Of a stretch of 64,000 nt of DNA, positions 55,755 through 63,788 are shown piece after piece (within the stretch, counting starts at the first letter, position 1; each line of letters opens with the position of its first letter). Below the pieces are notes generated by a model. The model ran no database searches, was not told the origin of the DNA, and was given only the letters and a program-made list of their open reading frames with translations. The position numbers were made by a program, and so were the translations under genes. Source of the stretch: an uncultured Bacteroides sp. (lineage in GTDB: Bacteria > Bacteroidota > Bacteroidia > Bacteroidales > Bacteroidaceae); assembly GCF_963677945.1 (NCBI RefSeq), contig NZ_OY782578.1:744001-808000 (forward strand), read 5' to 3'.

Positions 55755-55812
55755 AAAAACACCGAGAGTTTTGATTCGCAAAGTTACGACTTTGTGAATA
55801 CAAAACTCTCGG
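55755..55812 (-). terminator. Long hairpin between hemD and rnpA, with an embedded promoter-like box
   Basis: CCGAGAGTTTTG (55762-55773) pairs with CAAAACTCTCGG (55801-55812), and the inner ATTCGCAAAGT pairs with ACTTTGTGAAT with one wobble, leaving a 4-nt loop. On the minus strand TGTTTTTT follows, so it should end the LOG-DUF4271-hemD transcript. A minus-strand TAACTTTG (55779-55786) lies in the top of the hairpin and may be the rnpA -7 box. Confidence 0.75.
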
Positions 55813-55836
55813 AATTGAATTATTTATTAATTGAAT

Positions 55837-56595
55837 TTACTTCTTTTCTCCCTTGCTAATTTCTTTGAAATAAAGATCAAGAGCTGCTGGCATAGACGGA
55901 GTTTTCACACTTGGTGCTTCTAGATCAAGACGTAGCCCTGCGTCACGAATAGCTTTTGCAGTTGTAGGACCAAAGCATCCAATCTTAATATCTTTTTGTT
56001 CAAAGTTAGGAAAGTTCTTTTTTAAAGATAATACTCCAGATGGGCTGAAGAATACCAGCATATCATAATCAAATTTTTCATCTTCGGTGAAATCATTGCT
56101 TACTGTGCGATACATTACAGCTTCCGTGTGAGTAATCTTGTTTTTGTCAAGAAGGCTTCTTAGTTCATCGTTATGCACATCAGACATCGGAACAAGAAAC
56201 TTCTCTGTATTATGCTTTACGACTGAGGGAACCAAATCGTCAATTTTTCCTGTTGCACCGAAAAATATTTTTCGTTTGCGGTACTGCACATATTTCTGTA
56301 TATAAAGAGCTACTGCTTCTGTTATACAGAAATACTTCATTGTTTCAGGAATCGTTATACGAAGCTCAGAACAAAGATTAAAAAAGTGGTCTATAGCGTG
56401 ACGTGATGTGAAAATCACAGCAGTGTGTTCTAATATAGACACTTTTTGTTGCCTAAACTCTTTAGAAGATATGCCTTCAACCTTAAAAAAAGGTCGAAAA
56501 TCAATCTTAACACCATATTTCTCAGCTATGTCGTAGTAAGGTGACTTTTCTGAGGATGGTTTAGGTTGCGATACTAGTATTTTCTTTATTTTCAA
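55837..56595 (-). CDS. hemD: Uroporphyrinogen-III synthase
   Basis: This 252-residue protein fits the divergent HemD family: KKILVSQPKP at the start, an AVIFTSRHAIDHFF segment, FFGATGKIDDLV, then VFFSPSGVLSLKKNF and IGCFGPTTAKAIRDAGLRLDLEAP near the end. It cyclises hydroxymethylbilane in tetrapyrrole synthesis, although in Bacteroidetes with partial heme pathways the role may be limited. The start codon appears to be TTG, with AGGA just before it, as no ATG is available. It lies 4 nt after the DUF4271 gene. Confidence 0.87.
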   Translation of the reverse strand: MKIKKILVSQPKPSSEKSPYYDIAEKYGVKIDFRPFFKVEGISSKEFRQQKVSILEHTAVIFTSRHAIDHFFNLCSELRITIPETMKYFCITEAVALYIQKYVQYRKRKIFFGATGKIDDLVPSVVKHNTEKFLVPMSDVHNDELRSLLDKNKITHTEAVMYRTVSNDFTEDEKFDYDMLVFFSPSGVLSLKKNFPNFEQKDIKIGCFGPTTAKAIRDAGLRLDLEAPSVKTPSMPAALDLYFKEISKGEKK

Positions 56596-56599
56596 AATC

Positions 56600-57766
56600 C
56601 TAAAGTTTTAGTTGCAATATGATATTTGTTTGTAATAGTCCTTGAACCAAAAGGATGCAGGGCAAAATTTCAAGCGCACAAAAGTACACAATTAAATACA
56701 AAAGACCATACAAATTGCTGAAAAAAAGCTTCAACCATTTGCAGAACATCAGTATTTTAGCAATTATTATCAGAATAAAACCTATTATTAGAATTGTTGA
56801 TGCTGATAATTCAGAATAAACCATCAATAAAATTAATGGGAAAGTGCAAATACCAAGATAATTTATAATGGTTGAATAAGACTCTAACCAGGATGATGTT
56901 ATATTTTTATCAAAGAATATCCATCCAAGGAACTTATAAATAATCCATTTTACAGCATAATATGTTACACATACTGAAGCATATGTGCCTAATACTATAT
57001 AAATGGAACTTCTTTCAAATTGAGAAGGATTATAATCATGAAAATAATTAAAGATAAAGATGCCCAATAAAATGCAGGTTTGTATCCGAAGCATTATCCT
57101 GTGACGGAGTTCGGAGGCTGTTCCTCTTCCAAAAGGGTCTGATTGATCTTTTCTGCTGAAAAGACTCTTTGCTTGTTCGATAAGGCTCTTCTTGCCAAAT
57201 GCAAAAACATATGCTGTTATGATAAAACAAAGTAACAAAAGACCTGTAATAACATCATCTGTTCGTAGCCGATATGGAATTGATATTCCACTAAATCCGG
57301 ATGGTTGGTGCCCTAGTGATGTCCATTTTATTGAGTCTCCCGCAATAAAATGGTTCTTATAAAATAAAGGCATTGATGCAACAGAATCTTCCTTTGCTTT
57401 ACTAATTGTATCGTTTTTCTCAGTAAGCGATTTCTTAATTGAATCGTTTTGAATAATAGGGAACAAAATCTGACTGTTGGCCGGAGCCTGAGTATTTGTT
57501 GAAGTCTGACTTCCATCAACTGATTTGTTCTGAACCTGATTGTTTACTGCAGTAGCAGTTGAAACTTGAGACTTATTCGGAACCTGAGATGATAACTTGG
57601 CTTGAGCATTAGCTGTATTTCCTGTATAAACCTTGCTCTGAGGTTTAGTCGTAGCTGTATTCAGAGGCTTTGCAGAAGTCTGTGTTTGTGTCTGGACTTT
57701 AGCTGGAGCCTGAGTCTGAGTTACAACCTGAGGTTTTTGAATGCTATCGTTTAACTCAATTATCAT
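56600..57766 (-). CDS. DUF4271 membrane protein with Gln/Thr-rich N-terminus
   Basis: This 388-residue protein has a low-complexity Q/T/A/N-rich segment (about residues 10-95), a short linker ending PSGFSGISIPYRLRTDD, and then six or seven transmembrane helices (about 180-385) that match DUF4271. This Bacteroidetes family almost always precedes hemD. Function is unknown. Its start overlaps the LOG gene by 4 nt and hemD follows by 4 nt, so the three form one operon. The repetitive N-terminus could vary in length between strains. Confidence 0.82.
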   Translation of the reverse strand: MIIELNDSIQKPQVVTQTQAPAKVQTQTQTSAKPLNTATTKPQSKVYTGNTANAQAKLSSQVPNKSQVSTATAVNNQVQNKSVDGSQTSTNTQAPANSQILFPIIQNDSIKKSLTEKNDTISKAKEDSVASMPLFYKNHFIAGDSIKWTSLGHQPSGFSGISIPYRLRTDDVITGLLLLCFIITAYVFAFGKKSLIEQAKSLFSRKDQSDPFGRGTASELRHRIMLRIQTCILLGIFIFNYFHDYNPSQFERSSIYIVLGTYASVCVTYYAVKWIIYKFLGWIFFDKNITSSWLESYSTIINYLGICTFPLILLMVYSELSASTILIIGFILIIIAKILMFCKWLKLFFSNLYGLLYLIVYFCALEILPCILLVQGLLQTNIILQLKL

Positions 57767-58350
57767 ATTGCTGCAAACTTGCGTATTTCTTTATCCCATT
57801 TTGGGGTGGTGAAAAGTAAATTTACAGCTTCTTCAGGAGTTTGGGCAACGCTCCATATTGCGGCATGCTGCGGGCGCATAAAGTTTTGCTCAACGGCTTC
57901 GTTAAGTTGTGCCAATAGTGGATCAAAAAAATTGTTTATGTTTAGAATAACAATCGGATTAAAGTATAACCCCAACTGCTTCCAGGTGATAATTTCCAGA
58001 AGTTCCTCCAATGTACCGCATCCTCCCGGCATGGCAATTATACCGTCAGAAAGATCTGCCATTAATTGTTTTCGTTCATGCATTGAGTCCACTTCCACTA
58101 GTTTTGTCAGCCCTTTATGATGCCAGTTTTGTTCAACCATAAAGCGAGGGATAACACCAATAACCTTTCCGCCGGCCTCAAGTGAACCATCAGCAACAGC
58201 TCTCATTAATCCAATACTTCCTGCACCATTTATCAGACGAATATCTTTTTGAGCCAGGAGTTGACCTAGTTTGGTTGCAGCATTGAAATATGTCTGATCA
58301 ATTTTAGTACTCGAAGCACTATATACACATACTGAATTAATGTTATTCAT
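57763..58350 (-). CDS. LOG-family (TIGR00730) nucleotide-processing protein
   Basis: ATG at 58350 (195 residues, NNINSVCVYSASSTK) is preferred over a TTG 30 nt upstream. The family motif PGGCGTLEELLEIITWKQLG is intact, as are the Rossmann start and GAGSIGLMRAVADGSLEAGG. LOG proteins hydrolyse cytokinin ribotides or other nucleoside monophosphates to free base and ribose phosphate; many bacterial members have unclear roles. It leads the LOG-DUF4271-hemD operon, with a TAATTTTG box 27 nt upstream. Confidence 0.9.
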   Translation of the reverse strand: MNNINSVCVYSASSTKIDQTYFNAATKLGQLLAQKDIRLINGAGSIGLMRAVADGSLEAGGKVIGVIPRFMVEQNWHHKGLTKLVEVDSMHERKQLMADLSDGIIAMPGGCGTLEELLEIITWKQLGLYFNPIVILNINNFFDPLLAQLNEAVEQNFMRPQHAAIWSVAQTPEEAVNLLFTTPKWDKEIRKFAAI

Positions 58351-58377
58351 CCTTGTAGTCAGTTTTACAATTCGCCG

Positions 58378-58385
58378 CAAAATTA
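58378..58385 (-). promoter_or_regulatory. -7 box for the LOG-DUF4271-hemD operon
   Basis: TAATTTTG followed by CGG on the minus strand, 27 nt upstream of the ATG at 58350. Confidence 0.5.
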
Positions 58386-58548
58386 ATCATTTCTTTTTGT
58401 ATTATGGCTCTTATAACAGGGAATTATGTTATTTAAGGAATCGTTTAGATTTTACATATAGAGTATGTCTGTTTGTTGTGCCCATTGGTTCATTTTGTTT
58501 AATGATATTGATGTTTCGGAAAAACTACCCTTGTTTTTTGCTATTATA

Positions 58549-58622
58549 GGGGGTGAAACTAATTTTTCCGCAGCTTATAATGAACTAGTTAGCTCAAAAA
58601 GTAAAACGTATTGTCAGAAAAC
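58549..58622 (+). repeat. 74-bp dispersed repeat, copy B
   Basis: It matches the reverse complement of 30907-30980 without gaps (about 60 of 74 identical; 48 of the last 54). It starts GGGGGTGAAA and ends GTCAGAAAAC. Unlike copy A, the central GC hairpin is degraded (CCGCAGCTT). Confidence 0.85.
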
Positions 58623-59087
58623 AACCTTATAAGTTGTCTCTCAAAATGAGATAGGCTGGTTAGAAAGTGTTTAATGGCTGAATACTAGCTGTTTAACATG
58701 TAATAGAGTTTGATTTCAAATTAAAAATGGCTTGTGCTGATGCCTGATTTTTATTTTTAATCCAGGTTGTTGGGTTGATGTTTTTTATCTCTTACTAAGC
58801 CACAGTAAACAAGTTCTGATTATATGCTGTATGCTTAAAATTTATTCAGGTTATCTTGCCTGATTTATCAGGTTTAATTTTTATTTATTGGCGAAAGATT
58901 TTTGAAGGATAACTTTCGTTCCGCCCGAGCCTGCTTTATAATTTTAGCAAACTAATTAGCTTTAGCCAGGAGTGATATTACAGGTTGTCACATTAAAGCA
59001 GTTATTTCTTAAAGTTGATTTGAAAACTTCCTCAGGAAGTGGAGATATTATTATAATTAATCTATTTGATCACAAAGAGAATGGTTT

Positions 59088-59120
59088 GTTTTCAAAATGA
59101 AAACTAATTTACTATATTTG
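59088..59120 (+). promoter_or_regulatory. Promoter and possible operator of the nifA-like gene
   Basis: TATATTTG (59113-59120) is followed by CG, 53 nt before the ATG. Just upstream, GTTTTCA-AAA-TGAAAAC (59088-59104) is a perfect 7-bp-arm palindrome that covers the region where the -33 box should be, so a bound protein would block or assist polymerase. Confidence 0.5.
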
Positions 59121-59173
59121 CGATCATAATAATTATTATTGAATTAAAATATAATCATTAATCCAGAATAAAT

Positions 59174-60757
59174 ATGGATAAGCTATCTTTGTGTAAGTTC
59201 GGAGAAGGGGAGTGCTATGGTGTAAAAGAGCTTAATCTTTTGCTCAAACTTAGTAATATGCTTAGCAATAAAGAGGTTAATTTGGATGATGTGATTAAGC
59301 TCCTTTGTGAGCATTTGCATGCCGAAAGAATTATCCTGACTGTATTAAACAGAGAAAGCTCGAATATTTTTATTGAAGGCTCATATGGTATTACAGAAGA
59401 CGATAAAAAGAATGCAATTTACCAGGTAGGAGAAGGCATTATTGGTAAAGTGATTAAAAGTGGGGAAACAATTCTGGTTCCAAGAATTGAAGATTCAAAG
59501 GATTTCTTGAATCTTACACATGCCCCAACATCAATAAACAGTATTGAGGTATCGTTTATTTGTACACCTATTCGCTATAAGGCCGAAATAATAGGAACTC
59601 TTAGTTTTCATAAAGCCTATCTGAGGAATATTTCATTTAATGAAGATGCTCGTTTATTGAAGATTGTTGCTTCCATGATTGGTAGAACTATTCGTCGCAG
59701 GCAGGAATATGCTGAAGAGATGGAACAACTGCTGAATGAAAACAGGCAGTTGAAAGGTGAACTGCGAAATCGTATAATGCCTGATTATATTAAAGGTAAT
59801 TCCGGAAAAATGAATGAAGTTTTTAATCTAATTGATAGTGTGGCAGCAACCGAAGCAACGGTATTGATAAGAGGAGAAAGCGGAGTAGGGAAAGAGCTTA
59901 TTGCAGATGCCATACATTATAATAGTCCCCGGAAAAATAAAGCATTTATTAAAGTCAATTGTGCTGCTCTACCGGAAAGTTTGATAGAAAGTGAACTTTT
60001 TGGACACGAAAAAGGAGCTTTTACCGGTGCAAGTGCTCAAAGAATAGGACGTTTTGAAGCCGCTGATGGAGGAACCATTTTTTTAGATGAGTTTGGAGAA
60101 ATACCGGCGGCAATTCAGGTAAAACTATTACGTGTATTGCAGGAAAGAGAAATAGAACGTTTGGGAAGTACAAAGCCTATTAAAGTAGATGTACGAATTA
60201 TATGTGCAACAAACCGTAATCTTGAAGATCTTATTGCAAAAGGGGAGTTTAGAGAAGATCTTTATTACAGAATAAATGTTTTTCCTATTTATGTTCCAGC
60301 TTTAAGAGAAAGAATTAATGATATACCTGTCCTTGCTGATTTTTTTATTGATAAATTTAATAAGCGTCTAGGAAAAAATATCAAGCGAATTACTGCTATG
60401 GCTATTGATACGTTGATAGTTTATCATTGGCCTGGAAATATACGTGAACTTGAAAACTGTATTGAAAGAGCCTGTATTTTAAGTACAGATAATGTTATTC
60501 GGACAACGAATTTACCGCCAACACTGCAAACGGCTGTAACAAGTGAAACTACTCAAAATGGTACTTTGGAGATAATACTTGGAAAGTTAGAAAAGCAAAT
60601 AGTAATGGATACATTGATAACTTGTAAGGGAAACATGGCAAAAGCTGCCGACCAATTAGGCATTACTGAGCGTATGATGGGTATTCGAATAAAAAAATAC
60701 GAAATTGATCCTAAACGATTTAAAACTAAAACGATTAATGAAAATGATAGAATTTGA
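59174..60757 (+). CDS. nifA: NifA-like sigma-54-dependent activator
   Basis: This 527-residue activator has an N-terminal GAF domain (about 20-175; [16 protein letters not shown] is typical of NifA). A sigma-54 AAA+ domain follows, with Walker A at 234-241 (GESGVGKE), the sigma-54 contact loop GAFTGA at 281-286 and Walker B DE at 305-306. The C-terminal Fis-type helix-turn-helix lies at about 486-510. It should switch on nif promoters with RpoN. The linker between AAA+ and HTH lacks the four-cysteine oxygen-sensing motif of rhizobial NifA. It is next to nif genes, which strengthens the name. Confidence 0.88.
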   Translation: MDKLSLCKFGEGECYGVKELNLLLKLSNMLSNKEVNLDDVIKLLCEHLHAERIILTVLNRESSNIFIEGSYGITEDDKKNAIYQVGEGIIGKVIKSGETILVPRIEDSKDFLNLTHAPTSINSIEVSFICTPIRYKAEIIGTLSFHKAYLRNISFNEDARLLKIVASMIGRTIRRRQEYAEEMEQLLNENRQLKGELRNRIMPDYIKGNSGKMNEVFNLIDSVAATEATVLIRGESGVGKELIADAIHYNSPRKNKAFIKVNCAALPESLIESELFGHEKGAFTGASAQRIGRFEAADGGTIFLDEFGEIPAAIQVKLLRVLQEREIERLGSTKPIKVDVRIICATNRNLEDLIAKGEFREDLYYRINVFPIYVPALRERINDIPVLADFFIDKFNKRLGKNIKRITAMAIDTLIVYHWPGNIRELENCIERACILSTDNVIRTTNLPPTLQTAVTSETTQNGTLEIILGKLEKQIVMDTLITCKGNMAKAADQLGITERMMGIRIKKYEIDPKRFKTKTINENDRI

Positions 60758-61214
60758 ATACTGTGACTATGAGAATCCCATGCATCTTGATGCATTGGTT
60801 GATTTGCTTAATCACTACATGACTGATCCGATGGGTGACTCTGAACCACTCAACAAGAGGAGTCAATTGCGCTTGGTTGACGGGTTGGCCAATCATCCTT
60901 CCTCTTTTGTCTTATTCATTATTTATGATCAAAAGATTGCAGGATTGGCTACTTGTTTCGTTAATTTCTCAACGTTTAAAGTTAAGCCATATATAAATCT
61001 GCACGATTTAATTATATATGATAAATATAGAGGCAAAGGGTTGGGACGATTACTTCTGGAAGAGCTTATTCATATTTCTGAATTGAGAAAATATTGTAAA
61101 ATATCACTTGAAGTGCGTGAAGATAACAAGGTAGCTCAAAACCTTTACAGAAGTATGGGATTCAAAGAGTGTATCCCTAATATGTATTTTTGGACAAAAA
61201 CAATTGATGAATGA
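60738..61214 (+). CDS. GNAT-family N-acetyltransferase
   Basis: ATG at 60738 (158 residues; 60744 also possible) overlaps the end of the nifA-like gene by 20 nt. The GNAT fold is clear: [21 protein letters not shown], then the acetyl-CoA loop [16 protein letters not shown] (R/Q-x-x-G-x-G/A type) and [23 protein letters not shown]. The acceptor is unknown. Coupling with the nifA-like gene and the following NifX-like gene suggests a nif-related role, but this is by position only. Confidence 0.88.
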   Translation: MKMIEFEYCDYENPMHLDALVDLLNHYMTDPMGDSEPLNKRSQLRLVDGLANHPSSFVLFIIYDQKIAGLATCFVNFSTFKVKPYINLHDLIIYDKYRGKGLGRLLLEELIHISELRKYCKISLEVREDNKVAQNLYRSMGFKECIPNMYFWTKTIDE

Positions 61215-61612
61215 AAATAGCAATTCCTGTAATAGATAATAGTGAACATAAGTACGATATAGCCAACGGCTTTAATTCTACAGGATCACTTTGTCTTTAT
61301 AATAAAGATTCAGATCAATATTCATGGATAAGAATAGCCGATCTTGCCAGTAATATGGGCGAACTGCTGCCTGCTTTAATTTCTAAAGATGTAGATAATG
61401 TGATTACCAAACACATACATCCTATGGCATTGCAGGTATTTATTCTTAAAGGAGTAAAAGTTTATTTATCAGAAGGTTTTAATTTAAAAGAAAATATTGA
61501 TTTGTTTAATCAAAGTAAGTTGCATATGTGCGATGCTATTTCTTCTTATGCTGATATTCAAATATGTGGGGGAGAATGCTCTGTGTGTTCAACTGAATGT
61601 AACGAAAAGTAA
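61211..61612 (+). CDS. NifX/NifB-type FeMo-cofactor-binding domain protein
   Basis: This 133-residue protein has the dinitrogenase iron-molybdenum cofactor fold: KIAIPVID... at the start, a DVDNVITKHIHPMALQVFILKGVKVYLSEG core (given in part) with a His pair, and a cysteine-rich tail CGGECSVCSTEC. Family members (NifX, NafY, the NifB C-terminal domain) carry NifB-co or FeMo-co. The Cys-rich tail is unlike classic NifX and might hold a cluster. Its start overlaps the GNAT stop (ATGA), so it belongs to the nifA-led operon. Confidence 0.82.
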   Translation: MKIAIPVIDNSEHKYDIANGFNSTGSLCLYNKDSDQYSWIRIADLASNMGELLPALISKDVDNVITKHIHPMALQVFILKGVKVYLSEGFNLKENIDLFNQSKLHMCDAISSYADIQICGGECSVCSTECNEK

Positions 61613-61631
61613 TAATTAAAAAGAAAGTGTT

Positions 61632-61871
61632 ATGTCTATAAAGAATGCAATGACTTTTATATCTAAAGTTGACAGCGATAAATTGTTGAGGACTGAATGT
61701 TACAAGTGCAAAACAAAACAAGAATTATTGGCTTTTCTCCAGACTCAGTTCATGCTTTTCACTGAAGAAGAGTTTGAAGAAGCTATAAATATAATGCTTT
61801 TTAAATGCCAATCCTATGAAGATGCTGATAAAATTAAGCAAGTAGAAGCATGGTTCACTTTGTTCCATTGA
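61632..61871 (+). CDS. Nif11-like small protein
   Basis: This 79-residue protein begins MSIKNAMTFISKVDSDKLLR, the typical opening of Nif11 domains, and continues as a helical peptide with ECYKCK and EEFEEAINI segments. Nif11 proteins occur in nif clusters of cyanobacteria and other diazotrophs with unknown function, and the same fold serves as leader of some ribosomal peptides. This one has no GG-type leader end or core peptide. It lies 19 nt after the NifX-like gene and overlaps the convergent gene by 17 nt. Confidence 0.7.
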   Translation: MSIKNAMTFISKVDSDKLLRTECYKCKTKQELLAFLQTQFMLFTEEEFEEAINIMLFKCQSYEDADKIKQVEAWFTLFH

Positions 61872-62304
61872 CTTCTGATAATCGTTTTTCTACCAACGCT
61901 TTAATCTCTCTCATACCCTTGACCATCTCTGTTAGTTCTTCTGCTTCGGGAGTTCGGTAGCCAAAGCCTTCCAGAGAACAGATTCCCTCGAATTTACCCA
62001 CTAAAATTGATGTAGCTTTCATTGAATCTGTTAATTCATTCTCAAACTCTTCTGCTTCTTTATAGAGTGCAACAGGCATATGATGAGTAGCACTCCAATT
62101 ATATCGGGCTAATAAACTCACAAAGTATTTTTCAAATGCCATGACAGCAATATTATAAAGAAGATCATTTGTGAAATGTGTTTTCTTATTCAAACTATTT
62201 TCAAGAGTCTTTAAATAACTATTCGCATATTCCAGAGAGCTATTAGCTAATAATAACATATCATTATCTGGAACGATAGATTCCTGTATATTCTCTTTCT
62301 CCAT
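61855..62304 (-). CDS. Helical protein of unknown function in the nif locus
   Basis: This 149-residue protein is predicted almost wholly helical, with a central stretch FTNDLLYNIAVMAFEKYFVSLLARYN and ATHHMPVALYKEAEEFENEL that recalls HEPN-like or four-helix proteins. I cannot assign a family. The start at 62304 is supported by a GGAG ribosome site 8 nt upstream and places 41 nt inside the end of nifV; an ATG at 62259, just after the nifV stop, is the alternative. Same strand and overlap imply coexpression with nifV. Confidence 0.7.
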   Translation of the reverse strand: MEKENIQESIVPDNDMLLLANSSLEYANSYLKTLENSLNKKTHFTNDLLYNIAVMAFEKYFVSLLARYNWSATHHMPVALYKEAEEFENELTDSMKATSILVGKFEGICSLEGFGYRTPEAEELTEMVKGMREIKALVEKRLSEVNGTK

Positions 62305-63445
62305 AATATTTCTCCTTTTTTCTTATATCCCAATAAATCCGATATAAATCTTTCTCATCTAAACACTTTTTCTTCCTAACAGCTTCTTCTTTTATTTTAA
62401 ATAGTAGCATGTCGCAAATAATGTCATCATCAGGCAAATTTGCTTTCTGAAGGTAATATCTTATTGTTGATTTCCCACTGTGTTTTCCTATAATGAAATC
62501 CTGCTCGAATTTTCCAATTTGGGAAGCTTCAATTAATTGATAGGTTTTTCTGTCTTTTTGTAAACATTGAGTATGTATACCAGATTCATGTGCTAAAACA
62601 AGGCTCCCGGTTATAGGTTTGCTTTCTGGTAATACTCTGTTTGAAATCTCAGAAACGTAATTCGAAATCTCAGAATAGAGAGTAGTATTTAATTCGCAAT
62701 CAATTTCGTCACTTATTTTTAATGCCATTGAAACCTCTTCAAGAGCAGCATTTCCAGCGCGTTCACCAAGTCCGTTAACAGTTACACTCAGGCATTCTGC
62801 TCCAGCTAAATATGCTGCAACAGTATTAGCTGTTGCCATCCCTAAATCATTATGTGCATGTATTTCTAATGGTAAATCTCTGTAAGTAGCACGAATGGAT
62901 TTAATTAGCTTAAAACATGAAATTGGATTCAATATGCCTACGGTATCAGCTATCCTAACCCTGGAAGCTCCTAAAAATATACTAAGCCCAATAAATTCTT
63001 TCAGGAAAGATAAATTTGCTCTTGTGGCATCCTGAGCACCAATAGTTACATACTCAAATTGGGAAGATGCAAAATCAAACATTTCCTGTAAATTCTGCAA
63101 AACCCACTCTTCATCTTTTCCCATTGCTTTTTGAAGAATTTTAGAAACCGGGAATGATAAATGAACTCCATTTGATCCGCTTCTTGCAGCTAAAAGAATG
63201 TCTTTCTTATTAGCTCTGCACCATGCAAGGGTTTTGAATTTAAAACTTTGTCTGCAAATAATGTTTATCTCCTGAGTCTCTTTTATTCCCAAAGCGGGAG
63301 TCCCAATTTCGAGTTCCGGAATACCGATTTGGTCTAACAGTGAACAGACCCTTATCTTCTCATCCAAGGAAAAGACTACACCTGGGGCCTGTTCGCCATC
63401 CCGCAATGTTGTATCAATAAAATATGGTTTCTTAATTTTCTTCAT
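62264..63445 (-). CDS. nifV: Homocitrate synthase
   Basis: This 393-residue DRE-TIM metallolyase condenses acetyl-CoA with 2-oxoglutarate to homocitrate, the organic acid of the FeMo-cofactor. It has DTTLRDGEQAPGVVFS at the start, the metal motif HAHNDLGMATAN and NGLGERAGNAALEEV, all of the homocitrate/isopropylmalate synthase family. The short C-terminal part without a leucine-type regulatory domain fits NifV rather than LeuA. The neighbouring ferredoxin and nifB support this. It lies 3 nt after the ferredoxin gene. Confidence 0.92.
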   Translation of the reverse strand: MKKIKKPYFIDTTLRDGEQAPGVVFSLDEKIRVCSLLDQIGIPELEIGTPALGIKETQEINIICRQSFKFKTLAWCRANKKDILLAARSGSNGVHLSFPVSKILQKAMGKDEEWVLQNLQEMFDFASSQFEYVTIGAQDATRANLSFLKEFIGLSIFLGASRVRIADTVGILNPISCFKLIKSIRATYRDLPLEIHAHNDLGMATANTVAAYLAGAECLSVTVNGLGERAGNAALEEVSMALKISDEIDCELNTTLYSEISNYVSEISNRVLPESKPITGSLVLAHESGIHTQCLQKDRKTYQLIEASQIGKFEQDFIIGKHSGKSTIRYYLQKANLPDDDIICDMLLFKIKEEAVRKKKCLDEKDLYRIYWDIRKKEKYYGEREYTGIYRSR

Positions 63446-63448
63446 TAC

Positions 63449-63757
63449 TTAGTCAGATATCAGGTATTTGGCACATGGCTCATTATTTTCAAGAGCGTCA
63501 AGTATTTCGTCTATTACATCTTCACTATCAACCCCTCCATACCAATAATTGTTGGGATGAATAACCATTACTGGTCCTTGGGAACATACATTCAGACAAG
63601 CTGTTGTAGATACTGCTACATCTAGTCCTCTGTCTGATGCTTCTTCACTTAGATATTGTAGTAATCCGGCTGCACCTTTTTTGTTGCATGCACCTTGTGC
63701 TTCTCCTGCTACCCGATAAGAATTACACACTAAAATGTGATAAGCTGGCTTTTTCAT
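63449..63757 (-). CDS. Thioredoxin-like 2Fe-2S ferredoxin
   Basis: This 102-residue protein is of the thioredoxin-fold 2Fe-2S type. Four cysteines at 11, 24, 54 and 58 (C-x12-C...C-x3-C) bind the cluster, and the fold end shows GPVMVIHPNNYWYGGV. Such ferredoxins (Shethna protein, FdI) are encoded in many nif clusters and may pass electrons to, or protect, nitrogenase. It lies between nifB and nifV with no promoter, so it belongs to the same transcript. Confidence 0.9.
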   Translation of the reverse strand: MKKPAYHILVCNSYRVAGEAQGACNKKGAAGLLQYLSEEASDRGLDVAVSTTACLNVCSQGPVMVIHPNNYWYGGVDSEDVIDEILDALENNEPCAKYLISD

Positions 63758-63788
63758 TTCTTTCTTTATTTATTGTTATTGAATAAAA

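Larger units (their letters stand above)
58351..59173. other. Large divergent intergenic region upstream of the nifA-like gene
   Basis: These 823 bp hold no credible gene; a 69-codon open frame at 58340-58549 lacks family features. It contains copy B of the 74-bp repeat (58549-58622), a 17-bp palindrome (59088-59104) and the nifA-like gene's -7 box (59113-59120). No sigma-54 -24/-12 promoter with good GG/GC spacing was found. Confidence 0.65.

Noticed and set aside
58340-58549. A 69-codon open frame as a small gene
   Set aside because: It starts inside the LOG gene's 5' end on the other strand, has no ribosome site or family pattern, and its end overlaps the dispersed repeat.
58381-59173. 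A sigma-54 promoter ahead of the nifA-like gene
   Set aside because: A TGGC...TGC-like match near 58720 has several mismatches and wrong inner bases, while a good TATATTTG box is present nearer the gene.
63449-63757. The ferredoxin as a NADH dehydrogenase NuoE-type subunit
   Set aside because: It lacks the helical N-terminal domain of NuoE, and its place between nifB and nifV fits a nif ferredoxin.
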